A DNA stretch of 64,000 nt, taken from the NCBI GenBank assembly GCA_010015675.1, contig ML977027.1, forward strand, positions 1-64,000, given 5' to 3'. The DNA is from Byssothecium circinans (Eukaryota; Ascomycota; Dothideomycetes; Pleosporales; Massarinaceae). Below, in pieces: positions 22,088-34,302 of the stretch. Below the pieces are notes generated by a model. The model worked only from the letters and a program-made list of their open reading frames with translations, ran no database searches and had not been told where the DNA came from. The first letter of the stretch is position 1; every line of letters begins with the position of its first letter. A program made the position numbers and the translations under genes.

Positions 22088-23159
22088 CTATCCGCCCTTC
22101 CTCAACTTTGCACCTGCCAGGAACACCGGCGCCACGTGTTTACTCAGATTGAGGCCGAAGAGACTGGCGAACCATAGGATTGTAGTTACGGCGATGGGGG
22201 CGAGGAGTAGCTCGGTGTGGTGGAGGAAGGGGAGCGCGTTGTAGCCTAGGAAGGTGATGATGAAGTACCAGTTTGCGGCGATGAGGTAGAGGGTGTTTGA
22301 GAAGAGGATGGATACCCTAAAGTTCCCGTATCAGCATGTTGAAAATATGCGGGTGATATGGAGTACGGGAAGCCTTACCAATGATCCGTCCCAACGAGCG
22401 GCATGCACAGAAACTGCACCACGTACAGAAACAACCACACCGGGACAAACGCGCGTATACTGACATCCCAACAGTATCCAAACTCCAATTCCTCTTTTCC
22501 TTCGCCGTCCGCGCCCGCCCCAAGGTCGTACAGCCCGCGTCTTCGGCCGGGGATGAGCTTGCTGTTCGGACCGAGCAGGTGCTTGATCAGGAAGTAGAAG
22601 AGCGTCGCGGTGACGAGCGAGAATAGGAGGAAGTGGACGAAGATGAAGATTAGGGATATCCGGAAGAAGGAGGAAACGCTGGAAGTGTAGGCGAAGGCCC
22701 AGACGAGCGATGTGAGGAGCTGGAAGAAGGAGAGGAGGTAGGTGAAGGAGGGGTCGGGGCGGTGGTATGTTTTTGTTGTTTCTGAGAGATATTAGCGTGT
22801 TTGGAATGTTCGAAAGGACTATGTATGAGAGGCGTTCGTCGCATCATTGGAGATGGTGATTGCTGATTTCTGGTCTTCGTTCGGAGATGTCTTACGTTTC
22901 TGCGAGGTATTAGTATGGAAACGGAATGTACGTTCGGTTTTAGGACTCGTACATGGTAATATATTGATCTAAACACCTTCTTCGGTGCTATTATAAGGCT
23001 GTACATCTCCCATATCGCCATTTCAAAGTCCATCTGCGGGAACTTGAACAGCCGCTTGAAGAAGCGTGGCATGCGAACTTCGTTTCGTCTCGAGGGAGTA
23101 GTTCCACCGAAATTGGAGGGGCCTCCCGTTGGCCGCGGGAGTGAAATGTGCGGATTCAT
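22088..23159 (-). CDS. GMH1: UNC50/GMH1 family Golgi membrane protein with 4-nt exon
   Basis: Four exons (23159-22953, 22899-22896, 22781-22379, 22316-22088) give 280 aa. Exon 1 ends with the family block RFFKRLFKFPQMDFE ... RSIYYH. Only by inserting the 4-nt exon AAAC does the frame join to the next block as HKQTTKTYHRPDPSF, the order expected in UNC50 proteins. Five hydrophobic helices follow (SLIFIFVHFLLFSLVTATLF and others), with HLLGPNSKLIPGRRRGLYDL in the middle and ending LAGAKLRKGG. Both introns around the tiny exon have good ends and branch points (ACTAAT, GCTAAT). UNC50/Gmh1 is a Golgi/ER membrane protein linked to Arf-GEF recruitment and receptor transport. Divergent from RNA14. 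Confidence 0.9.
22896..22899 (-). other. GMH1: 4-nt micro-exon of the UNC50 homolog
   Basis: On the minus strand the context is CGCAG|AAAC|GTAAGA. The upstream intron is 53 nt (22900-22952) and the downstream one 114 nt (22782-22895). Skipping these 4 bases, or using one long intron, puts the rest of the protein in the wrong frame. Confidence 0.8.
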
Positions 23160-23731
23160 GGTTGCGTTTTGCGATAGGCCAGCGTGGTGGTTCGGACGGT
23201 CGTCGCGAGCTCAGCGCTCAATGTCGGGGGGAGAGGATGGTCACGATGGGAGATGTGCTGGGAAGGGATGGACAAGAAAGGTCGCGCAAGTGTACAGAAT
23301 GGCATTAAGAAGCCATAGAGCGTGTCACGGACTGCGAATCGCGGGTGCTGTGTGAATGCTGTCCGCTTTCAATGACATATCCGGAGCTCAAAGTCATGGC
23401 CACGCACCAGCCACGCCAAGGCTGGAGTGGAGACCTTTCATTGAATCCACTCCGTCACTCTTCCCTCTCCACGCTTTACTCTTCACTTTTCATCGCGAAT
23501 CACCACCCACACATAAAGAGCCCGCGCGCTTCCAGCCAGAGCTCCTCCATCTCTACCTACACTCGCACGCGGCGCGACAAAGAAGCCGGCCAGCAACCCC
23601 GCGCATTGTTTCTCTGCAGCCTCAGCTGCACGCGACAAGGTTGAGCTCCTTCACTCCGCACAGCGCCTGCATCATCGCCCGACTGCCTCCTACCACTCGC
23701 CTTTTCCTTTCTTCTCTTTCCTTTCTCCCTA
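23160..23731. promoter_or_regulatory. Divergent promoter region UNC50 / RNA14
   Basis: 572 bp lie between two start codons on opposite strands. The RNA14 side ends in a long CT-rich leader (about 23690-23730). No TATA box is apparent. Confidence 0.5.
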
Positions 23732-26700
23732 ATGTCAATAGCAGCCATGTCTGACATGGAGGAATACAATCCCGCCGGCGACTACTCGTACGACCCCGAG
23801 CAGCCCGAGCCCGCAGACGCAGACGCGGAAGACGAAGAGGAGTACGACCCCGAGGCGGCAGGTGTACGCTCGCCATCAGCGCAGTCGGCTTCCATGCCAG
23901 AGTCTGCCGCGAATACACCACCTCCCGCTGCCGATGACGCCCTGAAGCCCCAGCCCGCCGAGGCCTCTGCGGCACCGCCGCCCACAAAGCAGCCGCGCAC
24001 CAAGGGTGGGTTCGTGGATGAGAGCGAGGACGATGAGGATGAGGTGCCAGTCACAGGTGCGAAGACGGGGGCGGCGTTGTTGAATGCGCCTGGAGTCTCA
24101 GTCTCAGATTCACCCAAGCGTTCTGCTACCTTGTCTCCAAGTAATGCACAAAACCAACAACAACAGAATGTCCCCTCTTTTCATATACAGAATCAGGGTG
24201 TTTCCGGTCTTGTGCCTTCTCCAGTCGCTGTTCCTGACTCTGTTCCTTCTGTTCCTAATGGCAGTACGCCTGCTCCTGATGCTAAGCCAGCTCACTTGAA
24301 CGTCGCCTCTGCGCGCCAGTCCACAGCTCCAGTCACACCCGTGCCCACGTCGCTGCCCAAGTCCCGCTTGCCGCAAGACAAGGTCGGCATCTTCGAGGAC
24401 CGCATTGCGGAGGATCCTCGCGGTGACATGGAGGCGTGGTTAGGTCTCATCGACGATTACAGGAAGCGACACAAGTATGCCGAAGCACGAGCGACTTATG
24501 ATGAATTCTTCAAAGTGTTTCCGACAGCCGTAAGTACAGTAACCATGGCGAAATGACTACGTTAACACGACCAGGGTGAACAATGGGTTGAGTATGCCAA
24601 CATGGAGACGTCTCTTGATGAGTTCACATTAGTTGAGAAGATCTTCGGCCGTTCCATACAGAATACCCCATACATTGCGTTGTGGTCCTCGTACATCAAC
24701 TACATCCGCCGCCGGAACAACTTGACGACTGATCCGACTGGCGCGGCACGCACAGTTGTTGTGCAGGTGTATGAATTCGTGCTCGACAACGTCGGCATGG
24801 ACCCCGATGCCGGCAAGATTTGGACTGATTACATTGAGGTGCTCAAGTCTGGCCCTGGCATTCTAGGTGGAAGCAACTGGCAAGATATGCAGAAGATGGA
24901 CACCCTCCGGAAGGTGTACCAGCGCGCTATCGCAGTTCCTACCCACGCGACTATGGATATCTGGAAGGATTACGACAGGTTCGAGATGAATCTCAACAAG
25001 GCTACGGTATGTTATTGTCCATGTGAACTTGGCGGACATGGCTGATCCCAATACAGGGCCGAAAGCACCTCCAGGACAAGTCGGCGCTCTATATGACCGC
25101 ACGGAGCACCATCAACGCTCTCCAAGGCAATTATCTGCGGAATATTCATAGGACCACCCTGCCAAAACTTCCCCCAGCTCCTGGTTTCGATGGCGCAGAA
25201 GAATTCTCGAAACAGGTGCATGCATGGAAGGCATGGATTGAATACGAGAAGAATGACGACCCTCTGGATATCAAGGAAGACGACCGCGCTCTATACAACA
25301 AGCGCATACTCTATATCTACAAGAATGCTCTGATGGCACTTCGATTCTGGCCTGAGATGTGGTACGAGGCAGCGGAATGGTCCTACCAAAATGACCTGAA
25401 GGACGAGGGCGACAAGTTCCTTGAAGAGGGCATCAAGGCCAATCCCGAGAGCTGCCTACTCGCATTCCGGATGGCCGCTCAGATCGAATCGCGCACCGAT
25501 TTTGAAGACGGCGAAGCTGGCCTTATTGCCAAAGGCAAGGTAGTTCGCGCGCCCTTCAACACCGTTTTAGATGCCTTGTACGATCTCACGAACAAGGCAA
25601 AGAAGCGCGAAGAGCAGACCATCGCGCGAGCCAAAGAGGTGTTTGCTGCGCAGCAGGCGGCAGAGGAAGCTGCCCGCGGAACCTCGGACAAGGGATCTGA
25701 TGATGAAGATGAAGAGGAGGCTAGGGAGGCTGCCCGTCGCCAGCAGCAGAAGCAAAATGCGCTAGATGCTCAGCTGAAGGGCATTTCGAATGCTGCCAAC
25801 GCGGAGATTCACACTCTTAAGAAGACGCTCTCCTATGCTTGGATCGCGTTGATGCGCGCCATGCGACGGGTGCAGGGTAAGGGGGCTCCCAATGCGGCTG
25901 TTGGAGGTTTCCGTGGCATTTTTGCGGAAGCCCGTAAAAAGGGAAAGCTGCTGAGCGACGCATACGTCGCCAGTGCACTCATTGAGCACCATTGTTATCA
26001 AGACCCAGCGGCAACCAAGATCTTTGACCGCGGTATGAAGCTTTTCCCCGATGACGAGAACTTCGCGTTGGAGTATGTGAAACATCTTGTTAAGCTCAAC
26101 GACGCTACCAATGCGCGCGCCGTCTTCGAGACCGTCGTCACTCGCCTCACACAGAAGCCAGAGAATGTACACCGCGCTAAACCTCTATTCGTTTTCTTCC
26201 ATGATTACGAGTCGCAATTCGGTGAACTTGCCCAAATCACGAAGCTCGAGCAGCGGATGATGACACTCTTCCCTGAGGATCCGCAGCTCCTACGTTTCTC
26301 TTCACGCTTCTCGAATTCCACATTCGACCCCACAGCCATCAGGCCCATTATCTCTCCCCGAACACAGATGCGGCCTGTCATGCCCGCCGGCAGTGTAATG
26401 CCTACAGTTGAGGAGCCCTTCAGTTCTGGCGGTCCCCCAATGCAGATGCAACAACCGCAAGATATCCGGGTCAACTCCCCGGGTCCTCTGAACTCGCCCC
26501 GCATGGCACATCTCCTTCCAGCCACAAACTCTCCCAAGCGGCCCCTTGAAGACGATTTCAACGATCAACAACCCCGCAAGTTTGCCCGGGGAGAATCGCC
26601 TCTGAAAGGAGCAGCAGGCCGTCGTCTGGATGCCGCACGTCGGAGCAACATGGCAGTCGGCTCCAATACACCTGTCGCAGCTCCCGCAGGTTGGCCTCGC

Positions 26701-26961
26701 GAGATCAATTTCCTGTTGGGCATCATACCGAGCGCGAGCACGTACAACGCGACGCGGTTCAATGCAGAGCGCATGGTCGACCTGCTACAAACCATCACAC
26801 TGCCGGTGCCATCGCAGCTACAAGGAGGAGCACCCTACACTGGAGGACTGCCCGCTGCGGCTCAACAACCACCGGCCGCACACATCAACACGCAACTGCA
26901 GCACATCCAGGCGAGATATGGTGCGGGTCCCGGTGCTGTTGGTGGATGGCCAGGTGTATAG
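23732..26961 (+). CDS. RNA14: RNA14, mRNA 3'-end cleavage factor subunit
   Basis: Three exons (23732-24529, 24575-25006, 25057-26961) give 1044 aa. Residues 1-200 are acidic and Pro/Ala-rich, without clear domains. HAT (half-a-TPR) repeats begin near residue 215 with IAEDPRGDMEAWLGLIDDY and continue through WVEYANMETSL, YIALWSSYINYIRRR and MRFWPEMWYEAAEW-type blocks. The C-terminal third has Suf/CstF-77-type segments (LFVFFHDYESQFGEL) and a Pro-rich tail ending in a short helix that in relatives binds Rna15. The protein scaffolds cleavage factor IA in pre-mRNA 3' processing in the nucleus. A second ATG at 23747 has a better context (GCCATG) and may be the main start. Both introns are 44-50 nt with standard ends. 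Confidence 0.94.
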
Positions 26962-28890
26962 AATAACACGCAGCCATCTAACGCTAAAAATGCCCGCCAT
27001 GCGCAGTCACAGCTGGCTTCCAATGCATATTCATGTTCACTTCGATCAATTTTGGACGCCTTAAAGAGACATAGGGATGGAAGCTAGAGCTGCATTTCTT
27101 GGCTTTCCGGTAAGACAGGTCCATCCGCTAGGAGGCGATATCATTTGGGCAGTGGAGGTTTTGAAGGAAATGGGAGGAAAATTGGGTTTGCGTCACTTTC
27201 TCCCCTCTTCTCAGACTCATTACATGGGTGTCATCGTCTTTCATCATTGGGTGGCGTTCTTGTCATTTCCATGGAAAAAGAACGACACGTTTTTCATTCT
27301 TTGAAGGGGATGCGGAACGAATCGTTCCTTGGCTTGGAATCTCTCTTGTATAGCGAGGCGTCCTGGTTTCGGGGGGAATTCCTCACGGGTTATCGGTCTG
27401 GTAAATTGATTGGCTATCTCTACCCTTGAAAATCTGATGGGGAGGTGGAGTAGAAAAGTACCTTGTAATCGCCTACTTAGGAATCGAATGTATCCATCGA
27501 AGTTATCGTTGTTCTCATTTGTCCTCGTGCTGCTTTGCAAGTGGATGGAGAGAGTTCTTGTGCTTTGGCGACGATGCGTCAATTGATTCCAGAAACTATG
27601 CGTATTACCTGGACGGAGTCGCAGATTTGCATCTTGAAGATGGAGGTCAGAGTCTCGATGACAATGACATGGCATGGGACTTTGCTCGGGTCTGGTCTGC
27701 TGGACCCGGAAGAGCTGGTCTATGCGGATGCGGATGCGGATGCACTAGACTACGGATGGCTAGCACAGAACGTTCGTGTCAACGTCGCGCTTTCCTCGAG
27801 GAACCGCCATACATCACCACGCGACCACACTAGTGCACAATTGACGGAGATTCAACCAGTGGCGTCTCTGGTGCGGATATCATATGTCTGGATCTCATGG
27901 AGAGCGATGAGATGAGGACCTTCTGCGGTTTGGAGATACTGAAGTATGGATTGTTCCTACGTGTTGCGATGTTTACGAGAATATAAATGCTGACCTTTGG
28001 GCGTAGGGAAGACTGGCGGCCGTGTATGAGTTGGAATGGTCGTAGATGATGGATTTACTGATTTGCTGGTGCGAGGAGGAGGGTGCGGGCAAGACGATAA
28101 GAGAAAGACTATGAAGGAGAAGAAAAGAGAAGGCCTTCAGAGAAGGGGTTCAGTAATTCTAAGACACTGCGGGAATCACCGATCGAATGTACCAGCTATC
28201 TATGGCATCGCTCCCGGAAGGATGTGTGGTTGCATGCATGCAAGACCGGATGACCATCCTCTCTCCGACGCCCCCCATGGTATCTCCCTCCGACATCCGT
28301 ACAAGACTGTATATGCGTCGCGGTTTCAAGAATTCGGCGTTCGAATGCGTATCCCGTCTATCTCGTAAATTTCTCGTGGTTCGCTACGCCGATATCTGTA
28401 GAGACAGTCTCGAATCGGGATCGATATCGTATGTATGCGGTACCAATGTTTTGTCAATGAGCTGGGGCGCCAGGATCGGATGAGAGAGTATTTTAAGATT
28501 TGAAATGGGTGAGTGAGTGACTGAGAAGATGAGGGTGACATGCTAAAAGTTCTGGTGTGCCATTGGCAGCCCACTGTGATGACAGATGGTTCGGCAGATG
28601 TTGAATTGGCTGGCGGGGAGCTATTAGTATACACGGGCATACAACTTACTATCGAGACTTAGCACCCGTTTACACCTTCTATCTCTATCAGGTGAGCGTC
28701 GATCCAACGGTCTTGCGGCCCGCTGCGCCCCTCTGGTCCCGTTTACGTGGCCTCAGAGGCTTTTCGAGAGGGTCGTCTCTTACTTTTTACCTTTACTTTG
28801 ACTGCTCGGGCGGCTTCTCCGGCGGGCTGCAGCGGACACGCAAACTCTCTCACTGCTCTATCAGAGGGCAACTAGCGCCCAGGCCCTCAG
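26962..28890. other. 1.9-kb gene-free region upstream of Argonaute
   Basis: Only chance reading frames are present. A short run of GCGGAT repeats lies near 27725-27745. The end of the stretch is the presumed Argonaute promoter. Confidence 0.5.
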
Positions 28891-28898
28891 TATATAAG
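28891..28898 (+). promoter_or_regulatory. TATA box, main Argonaute promoter
   Basis: TATATAAG followed by a pyrimidine-rich stretch. About 770 bp upstream of the start codon; the leader between them contains two probable introns (29048-29405, GTAAGT to CGCAG, and 29490-29656, GTACGT to ACAG). After removal of both, no ATG remains before 29662, although the introns contain several. Confidence 0.6.
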
Positions 28899-29661
28899 AC
28901 GCCCCCCACGCTCCCCACTCCATCTCTTCTACCCTACACCACACTCTCGTATCTTCTTCCTGCCCGGTGCAACAGTTCCTTCGGCAATATACCACTGGTG
29001 CCCATCATCAACAGCTCAGGAAGCCTCTCTTCTTCATCACCATCACAGTAAGTTGTCCTCTTTCCTCTTTTGGATTCACGCAGACCTTGGGCCGTCCCAT
29101 GTCCGCTCTTTCCCATTTGTTTTGATCATTGAGTTTTTGCGCTCTTGCCGTCGCTATGGCAATCCCATTGCCTGCCCCACTTTTTGTTTTCGTCACCTCT
29201 GTCTTGCTCTCAACAACAACAACACCGGCACATTTTCTCCCCACGAAGCTCTTTTGAGACATACTGGCACATCAGCACGCGCTCCCTTAACGTTCTGTAT
29301 GTCTTTTACATATCCCCATCTTACTCGGTTTTCGCATCTTCTTGGTCCCGCGATTACATAGTTGGCTCGGCCATCTTCTGGAACCCCCGCTGACCTCTCT
29401 CGCAGACACTCGGTTTCCGGTCGCGCTTCTGCTTCCGACATCCAAACGTCGCCTACACTTAGTCTCGACAGTCTAGGCCATATCCAAAGGTACGTTCCGC
29501 CCTCTGCGAGATCGCTCCCATCGATTTGTCAACGGTCTCGTTTCCCCATGCACGACAGCAAGGCTCCGGCCTCAGCTATGCACATACCAAACGACTTCAC
29601 CACATTTCAATCACCCATACATCTCTGATTCGCTCAATGCTAACATGGACAAACAGTCAAC

Positions 29662-32600
29662 ATGGCGGGTGCTAAGCGTCGTGCCGCTGCCGAGAAGAAG
29701 CAGGGCACCAGCTCGTCTGGTGACTCTTCTTCCAACTCGCGCAATCCGACGACCAACTCTCAAGAGAAGGCCATTCCCCGTCTAGACGGCAATCGCGATC
29801 CCACCGCTGCGCTACCCCCGGTCGAATACTCCAAGCCAACCGATCTCAAGAACATCTCGGAGTTCCTTGGTCTGGGTGGCTGGTATGTTGCTCGTGGAGT
29901 AAGTACTCAAACGCTTTCATTAGACCCCCTCATCTCCTGTCTTTCCACCGCGCCTCTCGGAAAGGTGCACTGCATGGTGGCAAACGCTGTCTGCTGGCCC
30001 TTCCGATGCTACCTCCGATGCCTCCCAATGGTCTATATAAGACCCAGTTCCGTTACTTTCCCTTCTCTTCCTTTTCCCCGCCATATTTGGCAACTTCCAC
30101 TCTTATTGTTGTTTTCCTATCCTTCCTAGCTTCCACTCATTCCCATCTTCCACAATGCCTCCCACCAACCAGCACATACCCCAAGACATATATCATTTCC
30201 GGAACTTGAACATCGATATTAACCAAGGTCAACAGGAGAAAGCCCCAGCTGGTCTTCCCCAGCGCCCGGCGAAATTCAACCAGAATGGCAAGGAGGCGCC
30301 AATCGTCCTTAACACCTTCAACGTCATCAAGGCGCCCGACCATGTCGTCCATCAATACGATGTAAGTTCTCTTGTCTCCTACCTTTGAATATCACTGACT
30401 CTTTCAGGTCGCCTGGGGCAAGGGCACTGACTCTACCAAGCGCGTGCTTGTGAAGAAGTTGTGGAACTCGAGGGCTGTGCAGAACGCTCTCGGCAAGGAC
30501 AACTTCTGGGTCTACGATGGCAACAAGCTTGCCTGGTATGTGGTTTCTCTCGGTGTCTTCTACCACTGCTAACCATTCACAGGGCTGGAATTCGCCTTTC
30601 TCGCGACGAGACCCGCATCCTTGTTGATCTCGACCAGGAAGAGAACGATGCTCTGGTCGCCAGCGGCAAGCCTGCTCGCAACATCCGTGAGGACAAGAAG
30701 GGCAAAAACCAGCATACTATCTTCATCCGCTGGACTCGCCAAGTCGACTTCAACCACCTGCAGGCTTTCCTTAACAGCCAAGCTCCCTGGTCTCCAGAGT
30801 GCATCGACACTATCAACTTCCTCGATCACGTCATGCGTGAGACCCCATCCCAGCGGTACACTCAGATCAAGAAGTCCTTCTTCCAGCGCGGCGAGGCTCG
30901 CTTCGACCTTGGTGGCGGCGTTGAGGCTTTCAAGGGCGTATTCTCCTCGCTCCGCCCTGTTCTGAACGACCGCTTCGAGAAGTCCTTGTCCGTCAACGTT
31001 GATGTCGCCAACGGTACTTTCTGGCGTGCTCAAGAGATGACCCGTGCTGTTTGCCAGGTGTTCAACTGTTCCCCTCCCCAGTTCCAACAGCGCTTCCGCG
31101 ACGCCAAGCAAGACTGGAAGAACTCCAACTTCAAGAAGGACCTTCGTCGCTTCAAGCGTGTTGGTGTGACTGCCTTCCATGACCCGAAGAACGAGACCCA
31201 GTGGACTATCGATGAGCTCGTCAACATGGACCCCCACGAGGCTAAGTTCGATGATCGTGACCACCCAGGCCAGAAGATCTCAGTTGCCGCCTACTTTAGG
31301 CAGCGGTATAACCTGAACCCCACTGCCGGTTTGCCTGTCGTCAAGGTGACGAAGAAGATTCGCGGCAACCCCGTCTACTTGCCGCTTGACTGGCTGCGCA
31401 TCGACCAGAACCAGCGCTACAATGTCAAGCTGAGCGACCAGCAGACCTCGCAGATGATCCGCTTTGCTGTTACGCTACCTAAGCAGCGCTGGGAGGCTGT
31501 GCAAGCAGGTGTTCGCCTTCTGGACTGGCCCAACGACCCGTATCTGAACCATTACGGCCTGAAGATCTCCGCTGCCCCCGCCAAGGTCAAGGCTCGCGTC
31601 TTGCCTTCTCCCGCTGTCCATTTCGGCGCTGGCAGCCGTGAGGCTACGATCAAGCCCATGGACCTCATTGCGGGTCGCTGGCGGCTCGATGGTCGCAAGT
31701 TCGCTATTCCCAACGACCGCGCTATTCGCGCTTGGGGTGTCTGCGTGATTCAGCACCAGCGTGGTGTTAACCAGCCGCAGACCAATAAGTTTATCGAGGA
31801 CTTCATTCGTGTGAGTTTTACATTCCTCTTCCACAGTGCTTCAGCGACTTTACATTGCTAGAAATACTGACAATTACTAGATCTACGAGGCTCATGGCGG
31901 CAAATTCGATGCCCATCCCAAGTTCGGCAAGAAGCCCTGGATGGGTCCTGGCTCTCTTGCTGATGGCGGTGAACTCGTCGCGAAGGCCTTCAACAACTGC
32001 GGCAACCATTACAATTCCCGCCCCAACTTCATGATCTTCATTGTGAATGACCGCAATGTCGACATCTATCGCCGTATCAAGAAGTCTTGCGACATCCGCT
32101 TTGGTGTCGCTTCCCAGGTTCTCCAGGCCAAGCATGTCATGACTGCTTCACCGCAGTACATTTCCAATGTCTGCATGAAGGTTTGTTCCTCCCCTTCCCT
32201 CTTCCCTCTTGTTAATTCTACGGGCTATCTGCTGACATGCGATACCAGATCAACGCAAAGATGGGTGGTGCCACTTCCGTCGCCAAGTCTGCCATCATCC
32301 CGAAGATCAATCCGACTGCTGCTGCCACGCCTACCATGGTCATCGGCGCCGATGTCTCTCACCCTGCTCCTGGGTCTGCTTCCGCTGAGGCTGCCTCGTA
32401 TGCCGCCATCACCGTCTCATCTGACCCTCACTTCGTCCGTTACTGGGCTGATGTCCAGACCAACGGCAACCGTGTTGAGATGGTCACGACGGCCAACATC
32501 CACGACCACTTCGGCCCCATGGCTAAGATGTGGATGCAGCGCTTGGGTCGGGGTCAGCCACCGAAGCGTGTCCTCTACATCCGCGATGGTGTGAGCGAAG

Positions 32601-33217
32601 GGTACGTTCTCACCTATCTCGTGATGATGATTTAGCTAACAAGATACAGTCAGTACGCTCAAGTCCTGGCAGAGGAGGTCCGCGACATGAAGGAGACGTT
32701 CGTTCGCCTTGGCTGCACGACCGCTCCTCTCTTCACCGTTGTCATTGCTGGAAAGCGTCATCACATCCGCTTCTTCCCGGAGAAGGGTGATCGCAACTCC
32801 AACCCGTTGCCCGGTACCTTGGTTGAGTCAGGCTGCACCCATCCCTTCGAGTTCGATTTTTACCTTTGTTCGCATGTCGCCATCAAGGGTACTGCTCGCC
32901 CAATCCACTACCAGTGCATCCTCAACGAAGGCAACTGGCAGTCGACGGAGCTCGAGCAGTTCATCTTTGAGCACTCTTACCATTACGTCCGTAGTACTAC
33001 TCCGGTCTCCCTTCATCCCGCCGTCTACTACGCCCATTTGGCTGCCGACCGCGCTCGCGCCCATGTGAGCGATGCCCCAGTATCTTCCGGCAAGAAGGAG
33101 GCCAAGGGCAATGACCAGCGCTCTTCCACTGGCAGCTCCAACCGCGAGGTCGAAGTCGCTCCGCTCCAGAAGCTCAACAATGCCATGGGCCTCAAGGAGG
33201 TCATGTGGTACATCTAA
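29662..33217 (+). CDS. AGO1: Argonaute (PIWI-PAZ RNA-silencing nuclease)
   Basis: Seven coding exons (29662-29898, 30173-30361, 30408-30535, 30583-31810, 31881-32180, 32249-32601, 32650-33217) give 1000 aa. N domain blocks (VLNTFNVIKAP), a linker, PAZ (about residues 320-450) and MID lie before the PIWI domain. PIWI shows the slicer residues D (VIGADVSHP), E (NRVEMV), D (YIRDGVSEG) and H (FYLCSHVAIKGTARP), so it should cleave target RNA. The end MWYI is typical, with the final aromatic residue conserved. It acts with small RNAs in quelling-type silencing. The second exon could instead begin at 30236 (ACAG acceptor), giving 979 aa. An ATG at 30155 reads in frame into exon 2 from inside intron 1. 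Whether it is the QDE2 or the meiotic (SMS2) type cannot be settled here. Confidence 0.95.
30025..30157 (+). promoter_or_regulatory. Possible internal promoter in Argonaute intron 1
   Basis: CCAAT (30025-30029) and TATATAAGAC (30034-30043) are followed by a long CT-rich stretch and an ATG at 30155 in frame with exon 2. This is the same TATA decamer as at 28891. It would give a protein lacking the first 79 residues and starting MPPTNQHIPQDIYHF. Confidence 0.45.
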
Positions 33218-34302
33218 GGGTTTGCTGCGGCGGTACTGAATCTCCGGATTCCCCCAATGATCACACTGGTTCGAACTCGGTAACAACTCCTCCTCTGGAG
33301 TTCTTACGACTTTTACCACACGGCTTTATGCCTTTTATGGAGTTTGGTCTGACTTGGTTTTGGTTTGGTATGACATGGTTCACGGTTCATGGTTTCTTCG
33401 AAAAAGTGTGATTCTCTCACGGTCTGGTCCTTTGCCTAGCTAGCTAGCTAGCTATATGGGTAGTTCGGACAAGGTCAATCAATGGGTCTAGAAAAAAGGA
33501 TTGCTTCTATTCTGTTCGTGATTGTGATTATGAATGTGATGTGATGTTTTGAGATTCTTCCTTGTGTTTACGACGTGATGGACAGGATTGGGCGGTGAGG
33601 AGAGAATGGTCGAAACGACGGGGGATTTGGAACCGCGACGGGCTTTGGTAGCGAGGGTAAGAAATGTGGGGAGGTGATTTCACCTTCGCCGGCTCGACCT
33701 GGGGAAATCGGTGGTCATGTCTTGCGGAGACGGTGGCTTTTCAACAAGAAAATAATTCCTCGGGTCGGGACGTCCAGAGGAACGAAGTTGATTTCACGGA
33801 TTCCAGACACGGACCCCCTTCCAAAGTGCACAGACACTGCAATATATATCAACCTGTGCATTTCAGGACTTTCGAGACAGGGCGTCGTAGTGGACAGGTA
33901 TGTATTTGCCTAAAGTCTAGATACGTACGCTTTTTGTATGAAGTTAGCTAGGTGGGAAACGGTGTCTGGAGTTTTGTTTTTGTTTTTGTTTATGTTGGTG
34001 TGGTGTGGTGAGTATATATATGTATTGCTAGGGGAGACGTACGGGGGGAAGACTTCACTTCGCGGCTGTATTTTTTCTTTTGGCGGAGGGGGGGAGTGGA
34101 GGAGTGAGTGGATGCTGTTCGAACTTCATACTTCTAAGCGGATGGTTACTTAGAACGCCGCTTAACCACCAGCCACCACGGTACTAAAACCAAAACCAGA
34201 ACAGCACGGCTAATCCTAACGCCGCCTTTCTCTCCTCTCCGCTACACTCTACATCCTATCCGCCCCCCTATATCCTCCTCCCATACCCAACCCAGCCCCA
34301 GC
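33218..34302. other. Argonaute 3' region, CTAG repeat, no gene
   Basis: Contains the Argonaute 3' UTR and a short tandem CTAG run (33436-33453). Otherwise low-complexity T/G-rich sequence. No gene is seen. Confidence 0.5.
33436..33453. repeat. Tandem CTAG repeat (4.5 copies)
   Basis: Four and a half direct copies of CTAG; the run is self-complementary, so it could form a small hairpin in the Argonaute 3' UTR. Confidence 0.7.

Noticed and set aside
22782..22952. One long intron in the UNC50 gene instead of two introns and a micro-exon
   Set aside because: It would put the rest of the protein in a frame that ends early and loses every conserved block.
27519..27915. Plus-strand frames containing the GCGGAT run
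   Set aside because: The apparent acidic repeat (DADADA) is only the translation of a short DNA repeat; no other coding signs.
33260..33285. GGTTCGAACTCGG, similar to a tRNA B box
   Set aside because: No matching A box or foldable T arm lies around it; no tRNA gene was found in the window.
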